Below are positions 12,610 through 22,528 of a stretch of 64,000 bases of DNA, piece by piece (the stretch's first letter is position 1; each line of letters starts with the position of its first letter). The notes beneath the pieces are model-generated. The model ran no database searches. It worked only from the letters and a program-made list of their open reading frames with translations, and was not told the DNA's origin. Location of the stretch: NCBI GenBank assembly GCA_001051155.2, contig JYIP02000008.1, positions 1,302,001 through 1,366,000 of the forward strand, read 5' to 3'. The stretch comes from Chrysoporthe austroafricana. Taxonomy: Eukaryota > Ascomycota > Sordariomycetes > Diaporthales > Cryphonectriaceae. The position numbers and the translations under genes are program-made.

Positions 12610-13424
12610 AAAGAGAAATGTGCCTGGCTGAAGGAGCTCGGGTTTGATGTGGCTCTGAACTACAAGGAACCCGATTTCCGCGAGCAGTTCATCGAGGCGA
12701 CGAAGGTAAGATCCTGCATTCGGAAGAGGCATATGTTGCTGCGTGCGCTGACCGGGTTTCTTAGGATAAAATCGACATGTACTGGGACAATGGTGGGTGT
12801 GGGGCAGACTCGGTGGAACGACCAAAGCTGATCTGATTACAGTTGGTGGTGAGATACTTGATCTTGCCTTAGGCCAAGCCAAGCTTCGAGGCCGTATAGT
12901 GGCGTGTGGATGTGAGTGGCAGCCAACGTCTGCGGCGAGACCACTTGACTGATGGGAGCAAAAGCTATCAGCGTTTACAACAACGATGGGGACGTAGCAG
13001 TGACCCTTAAGGTAGGATCACTCCGGAAGCAGGCAGTAGACGAGCAGATGCTGACCCAATAGCTCAGAACCTTGGAATGATCACATCATTCCGGCTGCGG
13101 TGAGAGAACCTTGTGCCAGCAATCTGCTGCGGAGCTGACAAAGAACAGTATGGAGGGCTTCATCGTCATGGACTATGTCGCAGACTGGCCCGCAGCGGCC
13201 AAGCAGTTGGCCGTGTGGGTGTCCGAGGGGAAGATTAAGTCGAAGAACACCATCGTCAAGGGCGGCCTGCAGCAGGCAGAAACTGCCTTGGTGAACCTCT
13301 TCAGGGGCGTCAACACAGGTATGAAAGCCAGAGCCCATGCTCTTCTATCGCCTGGTATCTTGAATGTATCTGAGCTGACACGCCCTTAGGAAAACTCGTG
13401 GTCGAGGTCAAGGAACTTAAGTAA
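12003..13424 (+). CDS. NADP-dependent medium-chain reductase (alkenal/one oxidoreductase type), eight exons
   Basis: Exons 12003-12186, 12236-12705, 12765-12792, 12843-12911, 12965-13011, 13068-13099, 13149-13318 and 13390-13424 give 344 residues, the usual family length. The zinc-free MDR signature is clear: ISLDPSMRVWLK near the N-terminus, LPPLQIGETMRSVG, GATGMTAYLGL, then the nucleotide-binding GAAGATGSIVGQ. The first intron (12187-12235, 49 nt) has GC donor GCAAGC. With it the protein reads WLKDKPGYLPPLQIGE, matching family spacing; a GT donor nine bases later would also keep frame but leaves only 40 nt. Members reduce alpha,beta-unsaturated carbonyls with NADPH, in detoxification or secondary metabolism. 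The last codons AAG-TAA overlap a perfect GTAAGT donor with an acceptor at 13469-13471, so an alternative C-terminus ending near 13511 is possible. Exon 3 is only 28 nt. Confidence 0.85.
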
Positions 13425-14232
13425 GTGAGCCGTGAGACGCTGCCAAGTTTGAATGCCGTGTACTTCTTTAGGCAGGAAGAAGCCGCGCGAGGCGCGCCAC
13501 GATATGCCGTATGACGTGAGCAACAGGGTTTGCAACAAGTTCAAAGCTTGAAGTATAGGGCATGGCTGCTCTGGTGCGCTGGAGGGAGGCCTGAGACACC
13601 CTCGAATCTATGGCCATGAGGGCACATCGACCCATGATCGAACATGATGCCCGGGAAATGGGCGAGAAAGACACAAATATACGCAGACTGCTATAAGTAA
13701 ATGACAAGAGAGATAGAAATAAAGAAATACGGGGGCAACAGGCTCCGCCACTCGTGCCTGTGATGAGCCTGTCTTGCTCCCACGGTCGTGTGTCGGTAGA
13801 TGAGGGGCAGACCCCGTCTTCTGCAGACCCCTCCCCTGCGAACCTTTCTACTATCCTCGATCCCGGGGTCTTGTCGCAACCACTTTCGCAGCGCATAAAC
13901 ATCCAATTTTGCGACGACGCGGCGCGTCCTCCCCAACGCAACCGCGACGGCCAGCCAATCTGCGGGCATCTGCATGTGATGCTCTCCGAACCGACCATAT
14001 CAGGCAGGGATTCGCGTCTTGCTCTCATGCGACCCAAGATGAACCTGAGCTGATCCTCGAGCTGATCCTAGAACCCCATCTTCGAACAATCGTTGCTCGC
14101 TTGTCTCCGCCTCCGCAGATCAACGTCGATAGCTTGATGACGACGTCGACGCCGGTGACTCAACCGGAGCTCGAACTTCCGATCGAAACGCCCACTACGA
14201 CGGGACGGTAAAATCTAGAGACACGGGCTAAG
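13425..14232. other. Intergenic
   Basis: 3' flank of the reductase, with the possible extra last exon at 13472-13511, and 5' flank of the next gene. Frames of 90-190 codons on the minus strand lack motifs. Nothing else seen. Confidence 0.5.
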
Positions 14233-15159
14233 ATGTCGCGGCTCGGATTGGGAACACAGATGCTGTCGAGGTGCGGGAGCGGCTGGATGAAGGCCGGACC
14301 AGTCGTGGCGCCCATGGGAACCCCCATTGGCGCTCCCCTCTGGCAGCGCGTACGGCAGGTCTCTACTACACGGCCTAAGAAGGCACAAGCCATGAAAGAG
14401 GCCACGAAAGAGACGACTACGCCATTGTCTAAAGGAAAGGTGCCTACTTCCAGTACCAAGACGACGAGGAATGCTCCTACCAAACCTACCACTCCGTCGG
14501 AGCAAGCCGTGGAGGAGACAAAGATAGCCACGAAGACACGAGCACCGAAAGCCAAGACGACAGCGAGCATGGCCACGAAAGCAAACTCGTCAACAACGGG
14601 GAAGAAGACGACGGCGTCCAAGACAAGCACACCGGCCGCTGCCGCTCCAGCCTCGACACCCAAAGAGATCACAGAGCCAATCATTACGACTCATCCACAG
14701 CAGCAACAAGGGAATGATATCCCCAGCTCGACACGTTTCGCTCCGTCGTCGCAGAATTTAGCGTCGAGGGCATCGAAAGCTCCCGCGGCATCCGCCTTCA
14801 ATCCAGCACCGTCGCCGTCCCCGAAATCCAGACGAGTTCCACCTCAGTCGTCAAGCGATTCGAAGCCGAAAGTCGATACCAACAGCCCTGAATACAAGCA
14901 AGCTGCGCGGAAGTGGATCTCCACGATGATAGCATTGCCCATTCTGCTGGTCACGTCCTACTTTCTCTTCGATAGATGTGAGTGTTACATCCTCACAGAA
15001 TCTCGCCGTTGTCTGTGCGGAATAGCTACTGACCTAGTCACTCCTTCAGTGGCCTTGGGCAATCATGCAAGTCTTGAGAAGATCCGAGAACAGATTCGAG
15101 GTGGTACATCAGGAGAAAGGAAGACGAACGATAAACATCACGAGGGTTCGAGGTTATGA
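14233..15159 (+). CDS. Predicted mitochondrial single-pass membrane protein, Lys/Thr/Ala-rich
   Basis: Two exons, 14233-14977 and 15050-15159, with a 72-nt intron (GTGAGT donor, CTTCAG acceptor), give 284 residues. The N-terminus has no acidic residues in its first 50 and holds several Arg, Trp and Ser (for example LWQRVRQVSTTRPKK), as in mitochondrial presequences. Residues about 45-225 are low-complexity, rich in Lys, Thr, Ala, Pro and Ser. A single hydrophobic segment follows (WISTMIALPILLVTSYFLF), then after the splice RLALGNHASLEKIREQI. I do not recognise a named family; the C-terminal transmembrane part is the only piece that looks conserved. The intron has a length divisible by three and no stop, so its retention would add 24 residues just after the membrane segment. 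Confidence 0.65.
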   Translation: MSRLGLGTQMLSRCGSGWMKAGPVVAPMGTPIGAPLWQRVRQVSTTRPKKAQAMKEATKETTTPLSKGKVPTSSTKTTRNAPTKPTTPSEQAVEETKIATKTRAPKAKTTASMATKANSSTTGKKTTASKTSTPAAAAPASTPKEITEPIITTHPQQQQGNDIPSSTRFAPSSQNLASRASKAPAASAFNPAPSPSPKSRRVPPQSSSDSKPKVDTNSPEYKQAARKWISTMIALPILLVTSYFLFDRCECYILTESRRCLCGIATDLVTPSVALGNHASLEKIREQIRGGTSGERKTNDKHHEGSRL

Positions 15160-15249
15160 GATATCAAACCCGACTCTTGCATTCTACACTCCCAACATGC
15201 TGGGCACAACCCTGTGCCATGGGATTAATTGACTATGCTTGCCTTGATA

Positions 15250-15663
15250 CTACTTCGACATTGCGAGGTCTTCGGTTTCCGCTGCAATCCGCGCATAGTC
15301 CAATAACCATCCCCACCGAGACCAACCAGCTCGCCGTCTCGCAGTACCTTTAAGGTTCACTTGTATAATACGACAGGCTGCGTAAAATTCTAGCATGACA
15401 ACGAAAAGGACCATGTAGATTATCACAACCCGTGGTAAATACCGAATTGTAGACACAATCTGCCGAAGCGTGATATTAGGGATGTCCCTCCAGTCGCGGA
15501 ACAAGGTTACAAAGGCCAGAAGATAGAGGGTAGCACTGATAATGATGCACATGTTACCTATCAATATGGTCTCGAACAGGGTCGTGTGCACTGCGTACAT
15601 CCGGAGGGAATGTAAGATGCCGTCCTTCCGCACGTACGGGTCTGGGGCAGATCCGTTGGCCAT
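15250..15663 (-). CDS. Small two-pass membrane protein of unknown function
   Basis: A 137-residue frame starting at ATG 15663 (MANGSAPDPYV); the frame continues further upstream, but this is the first start with a coherent protein. Two hydrophobic segments are visible, about residues 30-55 (TILIGNMCIIISATLYLLAF) and 78-100 (VVIIYMVLFVVMLEFYAA). A basic stretch GTARRRAG follows the second. It converges tail to tail with the mitochondrial-type gene, leaving 90 bases between stops. I recognise no family. It may be a lineage-restricted membrane protein or part of a longer gene. Confidence 0.45.
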   Translation of the reverse strand: MANGSAPDPYVRKDGILHSLRMYAVHTTLFETILIGNMCIIISATLYLLAFVTLFRDWRDIPNITLRQIVSTIRYLPRVVIIYMVLFVVMLEFYAACRIIQVNLKGTARRRAGWSRWGWLLDYARIAAETEDLAMSK

Positions 15664-16921
15664 GATGGATGTGCTCTCAGTAATTACTTGTAGCAGAGAT
15701 GATGTTGACTCGAGATGAGATGTTTCTCGGTGAATGGCGTTCAACACTTGGAAATATAATTAAGCAACCGGCCGCCTCAAGTCGTCATGGCATGTATATT
15801 TCGAGACCTAGCCTTTATATTGTATGCATTAATCTTTCATGTCACTCGTGGTTGATGTCATATGCCGCGTCTTTTTTCTTGGTTTACGAGAAGACGGTTC
15901 ATCGCTTCAATGCTCTCTTGTCTCCGAAAGTCAGTCTCGCCACAATAGTCATTGTGCTGATCCATGGAAAGACACAAAGAGCCTTAGAATGTGCGCGTGT
16001 AGTGGTCAAGGAGGGTCGGGGCTCAGCGTTAGGCTCAGTGACGAAGTTCTAAGCCTAGCGCGACTTTTCATCAATACAGATTCTCCGATCGATTCATTAT
16101 GAGTAAGTGTTACAAGTCGTTGATCATTTGCAGAATATGTGTTCCGTGTGTAAATATATATGCTTACTCATCTGGGTGGTTCGCTATAGCAGCCACGATC
16201 GTTCGCATTTAGTTAAGATTTACTCTTACGTAATAGTTATATGAGGAGATACAATCAGCCTTCCGAGCAGGGAGGGAATTCAATAAGTGCTGAGAATTGG
16301 TGTATCTGGACAAAAGAGAATGAGAACGGCTGGAAGAAGCTCGTTCATAGTTGTAAGAGCCGCAAAGAGCCAGGGTTAGGGTGCTTGCTGCTCCACTTTT
16401 TATTCCCCGACTGCCCGAGTATATATTTCCGGCCTAGCCCCCTCTTTGTTTCTTGCTGCCGTGTAGACTTTTTTTTAGCCTTAGCTACCACCGCGGACCA
16501 AACCAAACTTGGACACGACGATTCCCAATCGTGGTGTAAGTCGTATTTGTTAATTATGTCAAACCACTTCTACGGAGTTCGCGATGCGTACATATCGCAT
16601 CTATTGCCTCTGTTCATCTTGCCTCAAACTTTAATTCCAGTGTATTACACCATTGTTGCATTGCATCCGGCCAACGCATACCCTCACGAGTAAAAAAAAC
16701 CGGATTGTGGTCATTATCTAATTTGAGTGGTTACAGCCAGCTTGTAGAATTTTGATACATAATCGAGGCGCATCATTGCCAGATGTGAAGACCATGAGTA
16801 TTGAATACTAAGTCTGGTGGCTCAGCTGTCGCGTGATGGAAGACGTTTCACAGAATAATACACTACCTCCAAGCAAAAGTTCTGGTGCAAAGCAGCGTCT
16901 TGACGGACAACTTCGCTTATA
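15664..16921. other. Intergenic
   Basis: Divergent promoter region between the small membrane protein and the SRA-YDG gene. Frames of 87-150 codons (for example 16241-16693) have no motif and a composition like non-coding DNA. AT-rich around 16120-16240. Confidence 0.5.
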
Positions 16922-18010
16922 ATGCTGCCGGCTCACGCCCGGGTGTCTTCCTTCCGGTTGGCGGATAGACGGAAACAGAGTCAAAAGCTCAACCCAAGGC
17001 CGGGAAGCTCTGTCGGTCGCATGCTGAAGAACTTTTATCGCGAGGATATCCAAAGACTGGTGGCAGCATACAAAGATTACAATGGCCGCCCGCCCCCAGG
17101 ACCAGCCGACCGCAGGCTCGATCGTGTCAAGAATGTATACTTGCCATACCTGGAATTTGACTTCTACGAGAAAATGAGGCCGGAGGAGGTCAGATATGGC
17201 AAGGTCAAAGAAGCCCTCGCGGACTTGAAAGACGCGGGTAACAAGTTGCCACAGAGCGTGGCATTAAAAGCGGCTCAGCTCTACGAGGAGTTCAACAATG
17301 CCGGCTGGGCCGCGCCGGTGGCCAAGAGCCCGACAACTCGGGCGCCGCAGCACATAAGCAACACATATCCCGCAAGCAATCATCCAATTTACGGCGATCA
17401 TGGCATTATGCACGGTGTCATTATGCGGCGCAACGAGGGGGGAAGACCATCGTACTGCCTGGACGACCGTCTCACACGACGGAATGCCAAAGTCTACGGT
17501 CACAACAATTTTCAGCCAGGGTTTTGGGTCCCTAGACAGGAGTGTCTCATTTTTCACGGCCAACACGCACAGCCTCAGCGAGGCATTTCAGGGGATCCTG
17601 ACCATGGGGCCTACTCGATTGTCGTTTCTGGCGAATACGATGACATCGACAGAGACGAGGGCGACACAATCTACTACGGTGGCGAGGGTGCACATGGGAG
17701 GGACTCCCCACGGAAGCTGAACTCGACGGCGAATAAATCAATGCAGGCCTCCTACCTCAGAGGCCAACCTATCCGGGTGTATCGGAATGCGAAAGGTTCC
17801 AAGCCTTTTGCCCCGCCATGCGGTATTAGGTACGATGGGCTGTATCGAATTGTGGATTGCAAGCGGAGAGTAAACAAAGATGGAGGTCTGTACGATCAAT
17901 ACAAGCTTGTCCGTGAACCAAATCAGCCCAGCCTAGAGGAGATTATGCACAGCAGTCCAACGTCGCAGCAGCGAGAGGATCATGGAAAGGTCAGCCTTGG
18001 CTATGATTAA
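16922..18010 (+). CDS. SRA-YDG domain protein (modified-DNA reader type)
   Basis: Single exon, 362 residues. Residues about 205-335 match the SAD/SRA fold of UHRF1-like proteins: GISGDPDHGAYSIVVSGEYD, then D-x3-GD-x3-YYGG-x-G, a QASYLRGQPIRVYR segment and RYDGLYRIVD. The SRA fold is known for reading hemimethylated or 5-methyl/hydroxymethylcytosine by base flipping. Here it has no RING, PHD, SET or HNH domain. The N-terminal 130 residues are helical (FYREDIQRLVAAYKDY, YGKVKEALADLKDAG), resembling a small fungal N-terminal helical module; I cannot name it. Residues 140-200 are His/Asn/Arg-rich. Binding to methylated DNA is inferred from the fold, not shown. The start is the first ATG of the frame, and MLKNFYREDIQ at residue 34 is an alternative. 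Confidence 0.85.
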   Translation: MLPAHARVSSFRLADRRKQSQKLNPRPGSSVGRMLKNFYREDIQRLVAAYKDYNGRPPPGPADRRLDRVKNVYLPYLEFDFYEKMRPEEVRYGKVKEALADLKDAGNKLPQSVALKAAQLYEEFNNAGWAAPVAKSPTTRAPQHISNTYPASNHPIYGDHGIMHGVIMRRNEGGRPSYCLDDRLTRRNAKVYGHNNFQPGFWVPRQECLIFHGQHAQPQRGISGDPDHGAYSIVVSGEYDDIDRDEGDTIYYGGEGAHGRDSPRKLNSTANKSMQASYLRGQPIRVYRNAKGSKPFAPPCGIRYDGLYRIVDCKRRVNKDGGLYDQYKLVREPNQPSLEEIMHSSPTSQQREDHGKVSLGYD

Positions 18011-19004
18011 CTTCGAAAATCGACATCGCCCGCATCCAATGGCTTTCAAGGGATCAGGAGCTCTGTTGAGAGCCCGAGAATGCACTGGAAACACAAGAGC
18101 ATGGGAACACTCTGTAGCTTGAATAGAGAATATCATGTCCGGGACAAGAGGTGTCAAGCTAGTCACGGCCAAGTATGTAATGTACAGCCCTCACTCTCGA
18201 GGGAGGGAAGGGGGCCACAGGCCGAGCAATGCTTACTGACGAAGCACCTGCTGCCACATGATGTGTTGCTTTGAAAGGTGAGCAGGTGAAAGCCATCACG
18301 AGATTCGCGACTGCCGTTGCGTGCAGCTTATGGACCCTAATTACCGCCAGTATGCGTGTAGCTGACGGCCGTTCTGCGGCATAGAGAGACGTTCTGTCTC
18401 AGGCCTTTGCGGCGCGGATACCTTACTCATTCATCTGCTCGGGTTATGCCCCTTGCTTGCTGGTACGTTGAACTGGCAGAGCCCCCTGGCTGACAGTTGA
18501 GTGAGCTGTCCAGGACTTCAATCTGCAAGGCTGTGACGGGGTACTATGCGGACGTACGTACTTCATTCATCATCAAACTGCATTTGGGAACACCTTCAGA
18601 TACAGATCACTTAACTTGATGCATCATTTGGTCCTGTCGAAATGTATCGTTTTCCAGAAAAACTCGGTCCCGGCCCAGGCTCGCAACCGTGCTACGTTGT
18701 CGCTGTCAAATACGCTCCAGCGGTGATCGGCACCGAATCGGCCAAGTTTTCAGCGCCTACGGTCTTCGAAAAGATCGACTTGCCTCAGAAGGGAAGGCAA
18801 GCATGGGCGTCGGCGGCTAATCGGCACGATGTCGGCAAACGTCATTTTCAGATTGCAACACGAAAAAGCCCAAGGGGTTTTACTCAGTGGTCTTTCTTCA
18901 GGAAGGCGAATTTCTAACGGTGGCCTGCCTGAGTCCTGTCTTCTGTTCAGGCGTGACCGATCTCCACTTTTCCGCGCAAACTGCCTTCTCGTCTTGCTTG
19001 ATGT
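18011..19004. other. Intergenic
   Basis: Between two plus-strand genes, so it contains the MFS promoter. Only motif-free frames under 95 codons. Nothing else seen. Confidence 0.5.
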
Positions 19005-20729
19005 ATGGAAGCCATGGAGAAGATGAATCCAGAACAGCGGCTGGCTGCCGGAACGCAGAGTGTTTGGGGACGGACATCTGCCGAGCGTTCAAGCGAAGAA
19101 CTCCCTACCAATGCCGACGATCTTGCCGCCGAAGTGGTCGAAGATACGGAGATGCCCGACAATAAGGATGGAGACGACAGTGAACTGGCGACTGCTAGGA
19201 ACTCGGTGCAAGACCCATCAGAAACCGGAGAGCTGGATCGGCCAGCAACTCAACAAGAAGCTGTCTACTCGGTCATCCCGAAGGCTCAAAGGATCCAGAT
19301 TATCCTACTTGTGGCCTTTGCAGGCGTACTCTCGCCTCTTACCGGCTCTATCTACCTACCTGCGCTCAACAAAATTGCCGAGGACCTGAAAGTCAAGACA
19401 TCATTCATCAATCTAAGCATTACTACTTACCAGATCGTGCAGGGAATCGCACCGTCATTTATCGGTACGCTTTCCGACGTTAAGGGCCGCCGCCCGGCGT
19501 ACGTCGTCACTTTCTCGATATATCTAGTTGCCAACCTCGCGCTCGCCCTACAGAACAGCTATCCAGCGCTGATGGTCTTGCGTTGCCTACAGTCAGCAGG
19601 TAGCTCCGCCACGATAGCCCTGGGCTCAGCAACAGTGTCCGACATGGTCACAAGGGCCGAGAGGGGATCATGGCTCGGCTACACTACTTTGGGGATCTCG
19701 CTTGGTCCTGCACTTGGTCCGGTTATTGGCGGGCTGCTGAACGAATATCTGGATTGGCACTGGATCTTTTGGTTCCTCCTCATTTTCAGCGCTGTTGTCA
19801 CGATCCTAATGATTACCATTCTCCCGGAGACAGGTCGGGCTGTCGTGGGAAATAATACCGTACAGCCACCGAAATGGAACCTCAGCGTATTGCAGTGGTG
19901 GCGGCTCAGGCAAGGCAAGCCACTCAACGGTGGTCACGACTATGCAGAAGACAGGTCTACAATAATGAAACCGAAGAAGCGACCGAACCCGCTGTCGTCA
20001 CTACTAATCCTCACCGAGCGAGAGGGTGGTATCACTTTAGGATTCGGTGCGGTCTTCTTCGCCGGGTATTTCATGGTGCTGACGACATTGTCCGAGCAAC
20101 TGACCGATCGCTTTGGCTTTTCGTCGGCCATCACCGGTCTCTGTTATCTTCCACTGGGAACAGGATCCCTCTTGTCTCGATTTTTGGCGGGACGCCTATT
20201 TGACTACAATTTTAGACGTCATTCACGACGCCTTGGCCTGTCACTCGATTTGTCGCGGCAGCAAAAGATCGAAGTCTTTCCGATTGAGAGGATCAGGTTA
20301 GAGGTCTGCATACCTTTGGTCTACATCTCTTGTGGCACTGTGCTGGCTTATGCCTGGACGATGGAGTCGAGATCAAGTCTCGCGGGGATCGAGGTCTCTC
20401 TCTTCTTCTTGGGCCTATTCTTCAGTGGAGCGCAACAGGGCTTCAACACACTGGTGGTGGATACGCACGCAGACATTCCAGCTACAGCCACAGCAGCCAA
20501 CAACCTGTTTCGGTGCCTGTTGAGTGCAGGTGCTGTGGCTGTGGCGCCTTTTATGATCGAGAAGATCGGGATTGGCTTCACTGGTGTCTTTATCAGTGGT
20601 GTCTGGTTGTGTTTCAGCCCGTTACTCTGGCTCGTGCTACTATCAGGAAAGAAGTGGAGGGAGGAGAAGAGGACAAGGCAGGAGAAGAAAGAGGCGGAAA
20701 AAGAGGAGACAGCAGGACAAGAAGTATAA
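19005..20729 (+). CDS. MFS transporter, DHA1 drug:H+ antiporter (Qdr-like)
   Basis: Single exon, 574 residues; ATG 19023 is an alternative start. An acidic cytosolic N-terminus of about 100 residues precedes twelve predicted membrane segments in two groups of six, split by a basic loop near residues 285-330. TM1 is LLVAFAGVLSPLTGSIYLPA. The motif A region reads GTLSDVKGRRPAYV, and the antiporter motif C is in LGISLGPALGPVIGG. The loop after TM6 ends LPETGR, and QGFNTLVVDTH lies near TM10/11, as in fungal Qdr/quinidine-resistance and polyamine-type DHA1 carriers. The C-terminus is highly charged (Lys/Glu). It probably sits in the plasma membrane and exports small molecules; the substrate is unknown. 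No regulator or enzyme beside it points to a metabolite. Confidence 0.9.
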   Translation: MEAMEKMNPEQRLAAGTQSVWGRTSAERSSEELPTNADDLAAEVVEDTEMPDNKDGDDSELATARNSVQDPSETGELDRPATQQEAVYSVIPKAQRIQIILLVAFAGVLSPLTGSIYLPALNKIAEDLKVKTSFINLSITTYQIVQGIAPSFIGTLSDVKGRRPAYVVTFSIYLVANLALALQNSYPALMVLRCLQSAGSSATIALGSATVSDMVTRAERGSWLGYTTLGISLGPALGPVIGGLLNEYLDWHWIFWFLLIFSAVVTILMITILPETGRAVVGNNTVQPPKWNLSVLQWWRLRQGKPLNGGHDYAEDRSTIMKPKKRPNPLSSLLILTEREGGITLGFGAVFFAGYFMVLTTLSEQLTDRFGFSSAITGLCYLPLGTGSLLSRFLAGRLFDYNFRRHSRRLGLSLDLSRQQKIEVFPIERIRLEVCIPLVYISCGTVLAYAWTMESRSSLAGIEVSLFFLGLFFSGAQQGFNTLVVDTHADIPATATAANNLFRCLLSAGAVAVAPFMIEKIGIGFTGVFISGVWLCFSPLLWLVLLSGKKWREEKRTRQEKKEAEKEETAGQEV

Positions 20730-21632
20730 ATGTAGACCATATATGGCACTGCGCCTTGCGGTGACGCCATTGCACAAGTATAGAAATTTGAAACCCGCGA
20801 ATTCAACTGTACCGCGGCCTTCCAGTATTCCGCTCACTGTCAACCCCGATTAGCGTCGAGCACCTCCACACAGGATTGTCTATTTAAACGGGCATTGCTC
20901 ATACTCTCTATTCTCAACCTCAGTTCTTTTCAATTTTCAGGTAATGAATTAGTAACCAGTCAAGAAGCCCTCCAGCCTCCTCAAGAACCCTATCTACGAG
21001 CATTACCACTGTCTTTGCCTGGTTGAGGTACGTACTGGAGTATTGGTCGATCTGAGGGGAGCTAACACCGGTTCAACGACCTGGAACTTAAATCAACGCC
21101 TTGCTTACAGCTCACAGCAAAATTCGACTCAATGAAGAGGGAGTGGGAAATAATATGGCGCGCTAGGTTGTAGGTGGGAAGTGGCAGTGCAATGATGTTG
21201 GGCCAGGCATCAGCCTGGGCTTGTACAACTACCCCGCACATTCGAGTCTCGGTGTGGCAGCGTGAAATGTCACATACATAATATGGACTTCACCTGGTCA
21301 TTCACTGTGGCCAGGCAATGGACCGTGCGGTAACGCAAACTACAAATAACTAGCCGTTTGCTTAGCTAGATTGCACAAATTCTTCTTTGATCCTACCTAC
21401 ACTTCCACGCCCAGCCTCTACTCTTCAACCCTCACATACATGAGTACCCGTAGCTAGGGGCTACACTATCTGCTGGTTACGCCTTCAAACTCGATCTCAG
21501 TACCATACCTCAGATCAAATGTCTCGCCGTATGGAGCACCGGACCTTTATGGCACGTTTCTGCCTGTTTTGGGAGCTGTGAAGGGCTGAAACTTAGACAG
21601 GTTCCTCTCTGTCGTCAATCGACAGCACCATC
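20730..21632. other. Intergenic
   Basis: 3' flank of the transporter and promoter of the small beta-trefoil-like gene. No coding content or repeat seen. Confidence 0.5.
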
Positions 21633-22085
21633 ATGACGCCGAGGTCTAACAGCGAAGACAAGTATGTGAAGCACGGTTATCTTGCAGCGATCCCCCAGCC
21701 AGGCAAGATTTACAAGATTCATCACCGCGATACAAACCAGTTAGTCACGCTCGTGGGAGGGAAAGTACGGCTTGAACTGGAGGATGCGAAGAAAGGTGGA
21801 GGATGGTTCTGGGCATGCGTCGAGAAGGATGGATGGCTCGGATTTCGTAACTCCGTGTCCGGAACACATTTAGGTGGCGATGCAAGAGGTGGCTTCCGTG
21901 CGGAGGTCACTCATCACAAATCCCATGAGTATTTTTGCGTGCGCAAAGACCCACGCGGGGGCTATCTCATTCTCGTCAGACACTATTGGGGGGACGAATT
22001 GTGGATGATGTCCCGCAGCGCAGATGGAAAGATGTTGGTTGAGGTAAAAACCGATGGTGATCAGTGGGAGTTTGAAGAGGTATAG
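21633..22085 (+). CDS. Small beta-trefoil/fascin-like protein
   Basis: Single exon, 150 residues, no signal peptide and no membrane segment. The chain alternates short beta strands with aromatic residues: KIYKIHHRDTNQLVTLV, GGGWFWACVEKDGWLGFRNS, FCVRKDPRGGYLILVRHYWG and WMMSRSADGKMLVEVK. The pattern of L-x-F-x-N-x3-G-x-x-L-G and G-x-Y-L resembles beta-trefoil or fascin-like folds seen in many small fungal proteins of unknown role. The final DQWEFEEV is typical of that group. It is probably cytosolic. Ligand or actin binding cannot be claimed from sequence. Confidence 0.65.
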   Translation: MTPRSNSEDKYVKHGYLAAIPQPGKIYKIHHRDTNQLVTLVGGKVRLELEDAKKGGGWFWACVEKDGWLGFRNSVSGTHLGGDARGGFRAEVTHHKSHEYFCVRKDPRGGYLILVRHYWGDELWMMSRSADGKMLVEVKTDGDQWEFEEV

Positions 22086-22528
22086 GTAAACAGCGAGTTT
22101 CCCTCAACTATATTTGAGATGGTCATAAATCAACTCCTTGCTGCACTAGTTATACTTCTATACGTTTGCTTCCCCCTGCTTCTAAGATTGTAGAGATCTT
22201 CGCAGGTACTCTCGTATGTCTAGCTCTCCAGCCGCTCTCTTAATATGTGTGTCTGCTAAGAGCAGCGCTCATCAGAATGAAGTTTCTCGTCATCCAAGGA
22301 ATCAGGTTCCTGATAGTCAGGGCCTCAGCCCAGATCTATCCGCCTTCCATAAGGCCGAGAAGCTGCCTAGACCGAGAAAGCAGACGAGGGAAGCGGCTAC
22401 TCGGCGAGGAAGACAATAAAGGGTGAGACCGTATCCGACTAGTTCATTTAAACTTTGTGCGTCTTATTTCATTAAGCTTTCTGCAGCGCTGATTAAGTAT
22501 CCTTTAAATACATGAAGTGGTATCAGTA
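22086..22528. other. Intergenic between convergent genes
   Basis: Short region between two convergent stops, presumably holding both polyadenylation regions. Nothing recognisable. Confidence 0.5.
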
